Assembly (NCBI RefSeq): GCF_002288925.2
Contig: NW_022098050.1
Coordinates: 670,977 to 734,976, forward strand
Length of the DNA stretch: 64,000 bases
Direction: 5' to 3'
DNA from: Delphinapterus leucas
Lineage: Eukaryota > Chordata > Mammalia > Artiodactyla > Monodontidae
The notes beneath the pieces were generated by a model. That model was not told the DNA's origin, made no database searches, and saw only the letters and a list, made by a program, of their open reading frames with translations. The translations under genes and the position numbers were made by a program. This document shows, piece by piece, positions 13,148-23,049 of this stretch. Within the stretch, counting starts at the first letter, position 1, and each line of letters starts with the position of its first letter.

Positions 13148-13330
13148 GTTCCAGTGCAACCACTGCCCAGCATTCAAACATCACTGAATTCACATTCCTT
13201 TTACATTGTATGGTTCTAGTATGTGTTCATATGTAGAATCACATTTTTTTTTTTAAATGGCTGTTAAAGCCGTCAGTGCGGTGACCCACGAAATGTCATT
13301 CCAATAGAAAAGAACGCAAGGGAATCCACA
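13148..13330. repeat. Higher-order spacer segment, copy 1
   Basis: This segment contains attccttttacattgtatg (13194-13212), tagtatgtgttcat and a diverged gtgacccacgaaatg block. It is present only in the long monomers and recurs 1466 bases downstream, so it marks a higher-order period of about three monomers. Confidence 0.8.
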
Positions 13331-14612
13331 TCCTATAAATTGTATTCCTTCAAAGGGACATTAAATGGGGCAATAGAGGAGAGTTCAACAATGTCTCAAA
13401 TTAGAACAGAACAACTCTCATTCACACAATATTCTTTACCAGAGAATCCCATTTAGGAGCAGTACATTGAACACAGACACTGGATTCTTTCAAACCTAGA
13501 AAGCAATGGCCGTCAGAATATGAAGGTAATGAAGGCAGGGAGTGACTCTGAGCTAAACCAGTACACTGGGTGCTAAAACTTGCTCCAAATTATCCTCCTC
13601 ATGTGGGGAAAACCTGCCTTGGTACAACACATTTTCTCCCAAGTAGATGAGGAAAAGGAAATCAGTACCCACCATGGGTAAGTCCAGCAGATACCGAAGA
13701 TAGTAAACAGAGGATGAGTGATTCTGGCAATAATACAGGTTCTGTACCCTGTAAATTAAGTGACATCCTGCAAAGGGACGTAAATAGGGTCATAGAAGAG
13801 AGTTCAACAATGACCCAAAAGAGAACAGAAGAAGTCTCATTTATGTAATATTCTTTCCTGCACCCCCAGAAAATGATTCATGAGCATTAGATTGAACAGA
13901 GACACCAGATACTTTCCAACCTAGACAGTGAATGCAACAAGCACCCTGTGGTGCAAAGCCACCAGAAACTAAAGTTCATGGAGGCAGGAGTGACTCTGAG
14001 TTAAACCAATCCACTGGGTACAACTTGCTCCAAATTATCCTACTTATCTGGGGGAAACTTGCCTTGGTACAACAAGTTTCCTCCCAGGGAGAAGAGGAAA
14101 ATGAAATCAGTACCCACCACGGGTAAGTTCAGCAGACACCAAAGGTAGGAAACACAGGGTGGGTGATTCTGGCAATAATACAGGTTCTGAACCCTGTAAA
14201 ATAAGTGACATGCTGCAAAGGGACGTAATTAGGATTATAAAAGAGAGTTCCCCAGTGACCCAAACGAAAAGAGAAGAACTCTCATTTACATAATATTCTT
14301 TCTTGTACCAGAGAATCCCCTTTAGGACCAATACATTGAACACAGACCCCGGATTCTTTCAAACCTAGAGAGCAAATGTAACAAGCAGCCTGTGGTGCAA
14401 AGGCCACCAGAGACTGAAGATCATGAAGGCAGGAGTGACTCTGAGTTAAACCAATCCACTGGGTACTACAACTTGCTCCAAAGTATCCTCCTCTTGTGGG
14501 GGAAAGTTGCCTTGTTACAACAAGTTTTCTCCCAAGGAGATGAGGAAAATGATATCAGTGCCCACAATGGGTAAGTTTAGCAGATACCGAAGGTGGTAAA
14601 CACAGGGTGAGT

Positions 14613-14780
14613 GGTTCTGGGGCATCCATTGCCCAGCCTTCATACATCAGCAAATTCATATTCCTTTTACATTGTATGTTTTCTAGTATGTGTTCACTTG
14701 TTGAATCACATTTTTAAAAAATGACTGTTAGGAGCCCTGAGTGGGTGACCCAGTATGAGTTGTTTCAATGGAATTGAAGG
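14613..14780. repeat. Higher-order spacer segment, copy 2
   Basis: Same order as at 13.15-13.33 kb: attccttttacattgtatg (14660-14678), tctagtatgtgttcact, a poly(A)-like run, then ctgagtgggtgacccag. Weaker relatives of the start of this segment lie near 11694 and 10287, giving offsets of about 1.4-1.5 kb throughout. Confidence 0.8.
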
Positions 14781-15899
14781 CCTTCAAATAAGGGTCACCC
14801 AGCAAAGGGCAGAGAGTGGGGAAAAAGAGTGTAAGTCAGCCACCAAGTAAAGGTGAAGAGCAGGATTCTGATGTGCATAATATTCTTTCTCACTCCAGAC
14901 AAAAGCTTGAAGCAGGAAAACACTGAATATAGAGTCCCAATTATTCCACCCATTAAGGAATCCCAATGAGTGTTCCGCGGTGCAATGACCTTCAGAAACT
15001 GAAGGTCATGAAGGCAGGGAGTGAGTCTGAGTCAAATTAATTTACTGCATTTTGCAACTTGCTCCATAGTATCCTTACCCAGGTGACATATACCTTGTCA
15101 TCTGTTCATATCCTATAGCAAAAGTTAGAAAATTGTTCCAAAGGACTCTGAGTGGAATAAATTCTGGGCAAGAGATCATGGATATTAACAATCCACAACC
15201 TTCCAGTCCTACCCTCCCACAAACATTGTCAACAATCCTGTGTCTTCAAGAGCATTTGTGCTCATAGCTTATAACATTTGCAAAATTTGCTACACTGGCC
15301 GTCTTAAGGGTCAGAATGGAAAATATACATCTTGGAAACCCATGACTGACATGGGAAGCCTGGAACCCTCATTGTTACCAAGTTGTGTGTCAGCCACTGG
15401 GGATATGTTCAGATCCAATAGTAACACTGGAAAATGGCAACATGAGTGGAAGCTGAATAATTCTCATAAGAATCATGCATGTTTTTGGGCCAGAACCCCT
15501 AATTTTCCATCATGCTCCTTGGCAAGCAATGAAATTTTAAATGAGTAGAGACGAAGCATTATAAAGGACATGAGTCACCTCCATGAATGTGTTAGCCTTT
15601 AGTAATGTGAACAACAAGTAAAGAACGAACACACTGAAGTTAAGGTGAAGACATTCTTGAATGGCCTGGGAGTGCAGTGAAAACAAGCTAAAACTGTCTG
15701 GCAGAAACCTATACTTATTATCCAAAGCGAAGTCTTCTATTACCACTCAAGCACTGCTACATGCTATGGAAGAATACATAAGAGGAAAATACTTAATAAT
15801 TGAAAAGTAATTATAATATAATATGATAAGTGCTTCAAGTGAAGATGTGTGGAAGTTGTGAAAGTGTGAAGAATGAGAAAAATACTGTCTTTGCATGTT

Positions 15900-16065
15900 T
15901 CTCAAATTTAGCCTGCATCCGAAACACCTGGGGGTCTTGTTAAAACAAACTTCCAGCTCTGATTCAGTAGTTTTGTCATGTGGCTTGAGAATTTGCATTT
16001 CTATCAGTTTCCCAGCTGCCTTTGTTGCTTGTCTGGAGATCACAATGTGAGAATCACTGACCTGC
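15900..16065 (-). mobile_element. MER5A-like hAT DNA transposon fossil
   Basis: Blocks gcatccgaaacacctggggg, cttgttaaaacaaac, ctgattcagtagtttt, tgagaatttgcatttctatc and aatgtgagaatcactg match MER5A reversed, nearly end to end. Non-coding, old. Confidence 0.8.
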
Positions 16066-16079
16066 GCTAATGAGGGACA

Positions 16080-16640
16080 CTTCTAACCAGATCAAAGTTG
16101 AGCTGGGTCTTCAAGAGCTTACAGATTTCCCATGCATGATTTTGGCAGAAGGATATTTGAGACAAAAATAAAAGGCATACTCTCTATGCCAGGTAATAGG
16201 AAGTACGGGGAGTCAGGATCAGGAAAAACCTTGGAGAAACCTGCTTTGCCCACTGAAGGCTGAGTGTATGTTTACAAGAGAGACAAATGAGTAAGAACAT
16301 TCCAGGATTAAGAAAAATATGATGTATACAGGACAGGGGAAGGGTAAGGGAGCTTGTTTCTTTCAAAGAATTTCTGGTACTGAGATCATTTATGAGGGCA
16401 TGACAGAAGTGATGAGGGCCTGAATGAGAGAAGTTTGTGAGGTGAAAACAAGGTTGCTGTAATGAAGATGGAGAAAAAGGAATAAAGGTGTAATACATCT
16501 ACAGGATAGAATCCCAAGGATTTCATGACCAGTCAGAGAGGACGAAAAAGCAAGGCACAGAGAGGAGTCTATACATTTTTTATGCGATGGTTGGTAAATG
16601 TCGGGTCTTGCCAGAGACAGCATAAGGAAATGTAAACTTT
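16080..16640 (+). repeat. Ancient interspersed repeat, family not assigned
   Basis: It contains agctgggtcttcaagagct, taagaacattccaggatt and a purine-rich body, resembling the later part of the widespread old repeat whose first part is seen at 8.05-8.4 kb. The open frames on the minus strand here (16184-16498, 16390-16623) look like chance. Confidence 0.35.
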
Positions 16641-17615
16641 AAATGTGTATATGTGAGCTTGTGTGTACATGCTCACATACACGGAGTTTGGGTAAGAAAG
16701 TCTAATTTAGACAGGTTAAAAATCTCTATTGGTAATAGTGAAGTAGGTTATATATACCATCTCTATCAATGAGCTGACTTTAAAAAGCTTTAAAATACTA
16801 TCAAAGAGGTAACAATACAATGAAGAGTTCCCAGGCTCGGTTTTATGAGTTGAGAGATACCCAAAGAAATAAGCATACTACATTGGGACATTTGTGTTCT
16901 GGTATAATTTACTCATCCTTAAGTGACCATCTGAGAAGTCATACTGCATTTCTGATGATCACAGGGAGATAAGGGTATAATGTGGGCCAAGGGTCTGCTG
17001 CTGAGCCTAGTTAACGGTTAATTTTTATTATTTTTCATAATCATTTACTCATTTAAAAAATGACTAATTTGGGGTTTTTTAGAAACTAAGGGGGAAAGCC
17101 AATGGAGAAGAAATGGGTGGGGAGACAGAAGACAAGAAGAAGAATGCCTTTGATGAACATGTCTCAATGTGTGATATATTTCCAATACACTTTTGTTAGG
17201 GGTAAAAAATAATTTATAACATAGCCGCAGTGAGTAATTTTACCACTGACAATCATTCCTTAGCGAGGTGTTTGTCACCTTGGATTCCAGAGGTCTGTTA
17301 GACTTAGCCTAAAGTAGTGAATTCCAATATCAATATTTAAGCATTAAAAATCATAAAATTAAATTGTGATTTTATCCAAAAGTGTGCAAAGATTAGGTTT
17401 GTATCACTTTATATTGCAGATTGAACTAAACATACTTTAATACAGATACTTTATAAATATTTTATACCAGAAAGAAAAATATTATCAAAGAATTCTACTA
17501 CACTAAATATTAGAGAAGTATAACTTTCAAAAAGTTAACTTGGGTGGCAGCGTGAGTTCTTATATAATTTTAACCCTCAAACTATTCAATGGTTGGCTTT
17601 GATTATCTCATCATT
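16641..17615. other. AT-rich stretch with no recognised feature
   Basis: No named repeat and no open frame of note. Confidence 0.5.
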
Positions 17616-17619
17616 TTTT

Positions 17620-17934
17620 ATTTTTAACATCTTTACTGGAGTATAATTGCTTTACAATGTTGTGTTAGTTTAACACAACTGTATAACAAAGTGAATCAGC
17701 TATACATAAACATATATCCCCATATCCCCTCCCTCTTGCGTCTCCCTCCCACCCTCCCCATCCCACCCCTCTAGGTGGTCACAAAGCACCGAGCTGATCT
17801 CCCTGTGCTATGCAGCTGCTTCCCACTAGCTATCTATTTTACACTTGGTAGTGTATATGTGCCCATGCCACTCTCTCACTTTGTCCCAGCTTACCCCCCC
17901 ACCCCGGGTCCTCAAGTCCATTCCCCATGTCTGT
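17620..17934 (-). mobile_element. Cetartiodactyl L1 3' end, reverse orientation
   Basis: It is the reverse of the terminus at 7.53-7.74 kb: tttactggagtataattgc, aaagtgaatcagctataca, the C-rich run ccctcccaccctccccatcc, aggtggtcacaaagcaccga, then gcttcccactagctatct. It extends further into the 3' untranslated region than the 7.5-kb copy (tctctcactttgtccca, aagtccattccccatgtctg). L1-like text stops where the hairpin at 17935 begins. Confidence 0.88.
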
Positions 17935-18013
17935 GTCTAACGTGCTCCGGATACATAACAATGGCCCCACAGTCCAGTGAGTGCCATTGTTATGTATCTG
18001 GTGCACGTTAGAC
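17935..18013. repeat. Near-perfect 30-bp inverted repeat with 19-nt loop
   Basis: The left arm (17935-17964, starting gtctaacgtgctccggatac) is complementary to the right arm (17984-18013, ending tggtgcacgttagac) at 28 of 30 positions. The loop is 19 bases (17965-17983). Transcribed in either direction it would fold into a strong stem-loop. It sits exactly where recognisable L1 3' sequence ends. Function unknown. It could be a small palindromic insertion, a template-switch product or a precursor-like hairpin. Confidence 0.95.
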
Positions 18014-18094
18014 CTTCAAGCATCCTTGCTATTGCACTGTTGTTCTCTGTGCTTCCAGGGCATCGTTTTGCACCCTTTTTTCACTACTTGATAT

Positions 18095-18245
18095 CACTTC
18101 CTACTCTATGGACACCACATGTTTACTTCTCCATCCCTCTCACTAAATTGTGAACTCAAGAGAAAAAGTTAAGCCTTATTTTTCCTTATAAAACAATACC
18201 TGGAAAAGAGTAGATGTTTTATAAATGAAATTTGAGGTAGATGGG
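18095..18245 (+). repeat. Ancient L2/MIR-like repeat tail
   Basis: The order ctccatccctctcactaaat, tgtgaactcaagag, aagccttatttttcct, aatacctggaaaagagtag, then ttttataaatgaa mirrors a common old repeat (actgtgagctcc ... cagtgcctggcacatagtag ... caataaatg). Confidence 0.45.
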
Positions 18246-18479
18246 AAATAAGGACATAGGAAACTGGATATGCTTAATAGACATTTTCACCCAACAGTGA
18301 CAAAATATTTTAAATAATAAGGAACTGTAATATTTTTAATCTGCAGTAATACAATCTAGTTAGTATATACAATGACACAATTTTTATCCAATATATTGTT
18401 TAGTATTTACAGATTGTGATTTGGTTATTTCTTTTTCATTATCATTTTCTCACAGACGCCTCTAAAATTACTACTATAT

Positions 18480-18695
18480 AATACACACGCACACATAACA
18501 TGATATATATATATATATATATATGTTACTACATAATTTAATATATGTAATTTAATTATATATAATATATAATGATATATAATTATAGTTAAAATAATAC
18601 ATAATATAGTATATAATTTAATATGGTACCAGTATATAATATATATCTATGTATATAATACATCATATATGTATGTATGTGTGCATATATACAGT
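18480..18695. repeat. AT-rich microsatellite, (TA)n with variants
   Basis: An almost pure TA tract at about 18502-18524 lies inside 200 bases of TATA-rich imperfect repeats ending gtatgtatgtgtgcatatat. Confidence 0.95.
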
Positions 18696-19050
18696 TTTTT
18701 TTAACACATTGATCTAGAGAGGCCACCTTGATTTTTAATAGCTCTAAATTTTTTAAATAAGATTATAAAAGGAAACCTTTTCTGCTTCTCTTCATACAAG
18801 GTTTCCTTTCTTCAAACAAAGAGAAATGCTGACCTATTTCCCAAATAAAAGTCTGCATTGCTTTTAGGTTATAATCTGTCTCTTAGCCTGTTTGTCTCTC
18901 ATCACAAAGCAGTCAGAGAGAACCAATCTACAGCTGACATAACAGCACAGCAGATAATCTTATTTGCATTTTTAATGATTGTCATTTTTTAAATGATTGT
19001 GTAGGCGAACATCACTTTGTAGAGAAAAACCATGTTCCATCATTCATATA
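18696..19050. other. No recognised feature
   Basis: AT-rich DNA between two low-complexity tracts. The pairs ggaaaccttttctgcttctc and caaggtttcctttcttc form a short imperfect inverted repeat only. Confidence 0.4.
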
Positions 19051-19064
19051 TAATGATTATGATA

Positions 19065-19152
19065 ATGGTAATGAAGAAAAAGGAGAAGAAAGAGACAAGA
19101 AGACAGAGGAGGAGGAAAAGGCAAAGGAAGCAGAAAAGAGAAAAGAAGCTCT
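19065..19152 (+). repeat. Purine-rich low-complexity tract
   Basis: A GA-rich run (agaagacagaggaggagg and similar) of about 85 bases. It explains the basic open frame at 19032-19244, which is not a gene. Confidence 0.9.
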
Positions 19153-19257
19153 TACACAACTATCAAGATACTTTAGCCACAGTATCCCTACCAAAATTGC
19201 TGTTCACAAGAAAAAAATCCATCTGTAAATTACGTCTACAATAAAGGTGTAAAGAGA

Positions 19258-19478
19258 GAAACTTCTGGAGTTTAAAGTGTCTAGACTTAATTCTCAGCTC
19301 CACCACTTTCCATAGCCAAGTTGTGTACTTCTTAAACACCAGCAGCAGCAATAAAACATATAATAATATCTATATGTCAGTGTTTGTGAAATTAAGTGCA
19401 ATAATTCAAGTTTTTTGCACAGCACACAAGATACAGTAAGCACTCAAAAATTAGTACCTATTTTTATTATTGGTTCCA
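19258..19478 (+). mobile_element. MIR SINE, nearly full length
   Basis: Blocks in MIR order: ttctggagtttaaagtgtct, ttctcagctccaccactttc, ccaagttgtgtacttctta, an AT-rich middle, gaaattaagtgcaataatt, gcacagcacacaagatacag, aagcactcaaaaatta then tattattgg. Diverged as expected of this old family. Confidence 0.75.
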
Positions 19479-19479
19479 T

Positions 19480-20230
19480 TCCCCTTTAAATAATACCTTT
19501 TTCTTTTAGGTGTTACTCTCAATATTTACAATTCTTAGGCATTTTGATTCTATCACTTCATTTGGATATCCATTTAAGCAAAGCTAAAACACTGAATATT
19601 TCTTTAAGCCTGTACTATGTGGACTCTGATAACATAATTATTTCTTGATGAAAATAAGTGCCCTTTGATACTGAGAGTAGGTCATGTTTATTTCCTAAGG
19701 AAACAAAATATGATATTCTTTCAATAACCCTGCTTTCTGTGACTGACACTATTTTCATTGTATTACTTCTATAAATGGTAGAATCTGGCACCAATAATCA
19801 AATGGCAGGTGACCGTAACACCACCCTTTTATAAATCTAAGGCCAATGCAGAAAATGGTATCACATAAAGAGTACACTGCCTAACCTGCTTGCAAAAGTG
19901 AATAATCAAGAGATGTAACGCAAGGCGATATTAGCACCAATTCTACTGTTATTGCATTATGTGAAGTAAATTAATCCCAAAACACCATTGTGGCTTCTCT
20001 GTTGTATGGAAATGTAACCATTTTATTTAACAACCAGAACTCCATCTGTGACCAAAAAAAAAGAAAAAAAATTGTATTCCCTGGGCCTTCCACTGCCCAT
20101 TTAAATTTGTTCACTCTATACTCTGAACCCTAGACATAAAATCCTAAGTATGTTCCACCACTTTTCATTCACTCAGAGAATAAATATCCTCTGGCCACTT
20201 TAGTGTCAAAAAGAAAGACTCATTTTAGTA
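19480..20230. other. No recognised feature
   Basis: AT-rich DNA with a short A-rich run near 20057-20073. I see no repeat family, exon or island. Confidence 0.5.
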
Positions 20231-20279
20231 ACTATAATATCCAGGCCCTTAATAACAGTAAAAACTCAAGAATTTATTT

Positions 20280-20630
20280 AAACTTGTACCTTCTCTGTCT
20301 AGCCTGTGACTCAGCAGCCCCACTCTTAGGTATGTATCTTAAAAAAATGAGTCCATATATTCACCAGGACATGTGTACCAGAATGCACACAGAAACTTTA
20401 CCCAAAGTAGCCCCAAAGAGGGTACAATTCAAATGGCAGGCAACAATATAATGGATAAATATTCGTATGATGGAATATTTATGCAATAAAATGTTAGGCA
20501 CAGAAAGCAAAACATGAACTGATCCTACAAATAACTACACAGATATTACACTTAGCAAAACAAGCTGAACACAAAAGAGTACATAGTGTAAAAGTCCAGT
20601 GGAATGAAGCTATTTTTAAAATATATTTTA
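20280..20630 (+). mobile_element. L1 3' end fragment (ORF2 C-terminus and 3' UTR)
   Basis: The series cagcagccccactcttaggt, aaatgagtccatatattcac, caccaggacatgtgtacc, aatggataaatattcg, gatggaatatttatgcaata and cacaaaagagtacatagtgt follows the 3' end of L1 ORF2 and its untranslated region. Frames are broken. The 142-codon minus-strand frame at 20494-20922 overlaps this element and is rejected as a gene. Confidence 0.75.
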
Positions 20631-20998
20631 TTAGTACTATATATCTGACATATACATGAAATACGAAGACTATTAATGAAGCGAACAAATGTACATCCAC
20701 CTGAAAGAGAACATTACCTTCAGGATCTGTCCAAAGATGGGTAGCGATATCTGTTACCTGTTCAAATCCCTTCTGGAATTTCAGATAGTGCATATCTATA
20801 ATATTTAAACTTTTGTTTTGAGTTAATTTTAAGTGTAACTGCCATTCTAACTTTGTATGTGAAGTCAAGTTCAGAATAAAGTTGTTACTATATGAAAGTT
20901 TTCTATACAAATAGGCAAACAAAAAAACACAATGCTTTTAGAATCTCATACAGACCCTTCTCCAATTATATCACCCTGCTTCCTCCGAGGAGAAGAAA

Positions 20999-21009
20999 CA
21001 CACACACAA

Positions 21010-21049
<40 letters not shown>
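20999..21049 (+). repeat. (CA)n microsatellite
   Basis: A CA tract with a few interruptions at its start, then about 15 uninterrupted CA units. Confidence 0.97.
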
Positions 21050-21050
<1 letters not shown>

Positions 21051-21138
21051 AAAAATTAGGTGATGACAATACTCTTGCTTTTCTAGGTTGTATTTACTGT
21101 ATTTATATGTTGTATTCTATTTATATGTTGTATTCTAA

Positions 21139-21181
21139 CAGGAGCTGTTAGAATACCATGTGGAGAAAGATTTGAAAGCAT
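21139..21181 (+). repeat. 43-bp exact direct repeat, copy 1
   Basis: This copy begins caggagctgttagaatacca and ends gatttgaaagcat. It is identical to 22528-22570. It is flanked on its left by two copies of ttatatgttgtattcta and on its right by a doubled catccttcaaag, so the junctions are locally reiterated. Confidence 0.95.
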
Positions 21182-21199
21182 CCTTCAAAGCATCCTTCA

Positions 21200-21420
21200 A
21201 AGCATGATAATGGAAAACAGGGCAAAAATACCAACTAACCAGATCAATGTAGTTAGCCAAAGAGAACATAGCTGTATAAGCACCACCCAGGTGGGGAATG
21301 AAACACTGTTAGACTCCCAGAAGCATACGGAAGACGTATTCCTTTTATCACCTCACATCACTATACCCTCCCTTTTTAATCATAGTTTACCACTGCCCTG
21401 ATTCCTAATACTTTTACACT
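21200..21420 (+). mobile_element. Possible old L1 3'-UTR-like fragment
   Basis: caccacccaggtggggaatg, gactcccagaagcatacg and accactgccctgattcctaa follow the order of an old LINE-associated repeat (accaccacccaggtcaagaaa ... cagaagccccc ... aaccactatcctgacttctaa). Confidence 0.45.
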
Positions 21421-21739
21421 GGCCTATAACTATTTCTTCTTTACCTACCATGCCAGGTAGAAATAAATGACCTGCTTGTAAAAGTGTTAATGACATTGAT
21501 GGTAACTCCTTGTAATATGCTAAAAGCTATTACAGTTTTACCAGAGCATACCTTGTCTGTCTAGATTACTGTGAATAAACCTGGAGGCACAGATCTCAGG
21601 AATGGATGTATGAGGATTAAATATATATAATTTAAAGTGGCTGGAAATTAACATAAGGGCATATGGCAAATGGAAAAAATTATTCAAAGTAATTCACTAA
21701 ACCTTGGTAAGAACATCAGGAGTCTGTGACATATGAGCT

Positions 21740-23045
21740 AGGATCAGCTCTCATACACCTTCCCCCCAGCTCTGAGTTACAGAATCTCTACTGCATGACG
21801 GTGTAGCCAATAATCTCCTCCCAGCAACCAGTTTAGGGCTCCAGTTTCACCACAGGAGGTCAGGCTGCCTGTGTCTCTCATTCACCACCTTCCCTACAAG
21901 TTCCTTGTTGCAGAAACTCTATTCCAGGCAAGCATAGTCAAGGTGACTGGGGTGCATTTCCCTCACCCAGCTCCCACTCATACGGCAAGGATCCTTCTGC
22001 CTCAGGTGTAACAGGCTGCTGATACTGGGCCTGGATAATTTCCTTCTCTCTGACTGGCTTATTGGGCAGAGGAGAGGCAAACCAAGAAGACCTGGGACTA
22101 CCATCCTTCCCTGCTAGTGCCCACTTAAAGAGCAGAGGTATCACTCTGGGAGAAGTAGGTCTCTGTCTCCTACTCTAGCTAAGATGCAGTTGTGCTAAGG
22201 TTTTGCCTAGGGGAAGAGGCAAACTGTAAGGACTGCTGTTCTCAGCAGCTCTACCTGAGGGTACTGACTTTATTTGGAATGGAACATAGAAAGTTCATGC
22301 CTAAGGACTTCAAAAACAATGGAGATATTGGTGGTGAGCTATTAAGGAGGGGCTGGTAGCTCCATGAAAGCAGCAGCAATAGGTAGTAGCAGCAAGGGAG
22401 ATGGTAGAGCAGGCAGAAATATAACAATGAGAACCAGAGAAAGAGACAGCTAAGAAGAGCCCTTTGGAGATCACACTCATCCCTGGGGGTCCAGAAGGCT
22501 GTCTGCATGTGCTAGACTGCAACCACTCAGGAGCTGTTAGAATACCATGTGGAGAAAGATTTGAAAGCATTTCCAAATGACAAACAGATCCATCAGCAAA
22601 GAGAAGATCTTTAATGCCTCAAGGTTCTTAAGGATAACCTCTGACCAATCACTGGCTGAACAATAAGCTATTCTGACACAGGACTGCTACTAGGAAGCCA
22701 GGCTAAAAATAAAATCACACTCAGTCTATCCTTTCCAATGCTGAAAGAAAAGATAAAACTTTGAACCCATAACTATGAAAGTGGTCTCCAAGCCAAAAAG
22801 AGATTCAGTGGTAAAAAGTAAACATCTTCTGCTTCAGGGCCTTAAGTACAGCCTTTGACCAATAAGTGTGTTATGCTGACCAAAGAAGGACCCCTCGGAA
22901 GTCAGGCTAAAAGATGAAAACATGGAGAAAATCTGAGCAAGAATTTTGGGAGCTCCACACTGCAATAGAAACAGACTGCAAAGAATTACATAAGTCAAGT
23001 CACTGAACAGACAACAGTAACAAGCCTGTTGGGAATCAGTATCCA
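21740..23045 (+). mobile_element. Probable L1M-type 5' UTR
   Basis: A less AT-rich stretch lying directly upstream of recognisable L1 ORF1. Pieces such as ggtacccag-type and tgacccttc-like blocks are not diagnostic. Position, sense orientation and the repeated phrase ctctgaccaatcactggctg / ctttgaccaataagtgtgtt (22640, 22855) suggest an old L1 5' region with an internal imperfect duplication. The minus-strand frames here are judged spurious. Confidence 0.45.
22528..22570 (+). repeat. 43-bp exact direct repeat, copy 2
   Basis: Identical to 21139-21181, 1389 bases upstream. This copy sits in continuous sequence that looks like the original context, so it is the likelier source. Confidence 0.95.
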
Positions 23046-23049
23046 GATT

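Larger units (their letters stand above)
12357..14875. repeat. Core monomers of the tandem array (five consecutive units)
   Basis: Using the cataatattcttt block as phase, units begin at 12357, 12825, 13425, 13844 and 14289, and the next begins at 14876, giving lengths 468, 600, 419, 445 and 587. In each unit the order is: the acceptor-like pyrimidine block; a cattgaacacagac block; a tttcaaacctagaaagcaa block; accagaaactgaaggtcatg; a ccaatccactgggta block; cttgctccaaattatcctc; gaggaaaatgaaatcagt; cagcagataccgaaggtag; and a taaattaagtgtcatcctgc-type block. The last is replaced or preceded by a spacer in the two long units. Neighbouring units look roughly 80-90% identical by eye. Confidence 0.88.
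8860..15720. repeat. Degenerate tandem array of ~0.45-kb monomers, unassigned
   Basis: A run of related units not matching any interspersed repeat I know. The shared block, best form tcagcagataccgaaggtag followed by a CACAGGGTGAGTGGTTCTGG-like stretch, occurs near 9572, 10210, 11612, 12180, 12628, 13092, 13672, 14117 and 14563, with weaker forms near 8905 and 9150. A second block (cataatattctttc) occurs near 10546, 12357, 12825, 13425, 13844, 14289 and 14876. Units in 12.3-15.1 kb are visibly closest to each other; those in 8.9-11.9 kb are more diverged and carry extra segments. No SINE or young L1 interrupts the array, in contrast to the rest of the window. No coding gene is supported inside it. 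Outer limits are approximate. Confidence 0.85.

Noticed and set aside
13932..14574. Two similar plus-strand frames in adjacent monomers (shared GRSDSELNQSTGY)
   Set aside because: The similarity reflects DNA identity of neighbouring monomers. The unit before them has an extra G that shifts the frame, and the second frame has no ATG at its start, so coding is not supported.
12357..14875. CRISPR-like array
   Set aside because: Units of over 400 bp without short identical repeats and unique spacers, in a mammalian genome.
8860..15720. Identity with XIST, FIRRE, DXZ4 or a known satellite
   Set aside because: The monomer length and the blocks I can read do not match what I remember of these loci. 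The L1-rich setting alone does not show X linkage.
20494..20922. 142-codon minus-strand frame
   Set aside because: It overlaps an L1 3' end and AT-rich sequence, with no domain; most likely chance.
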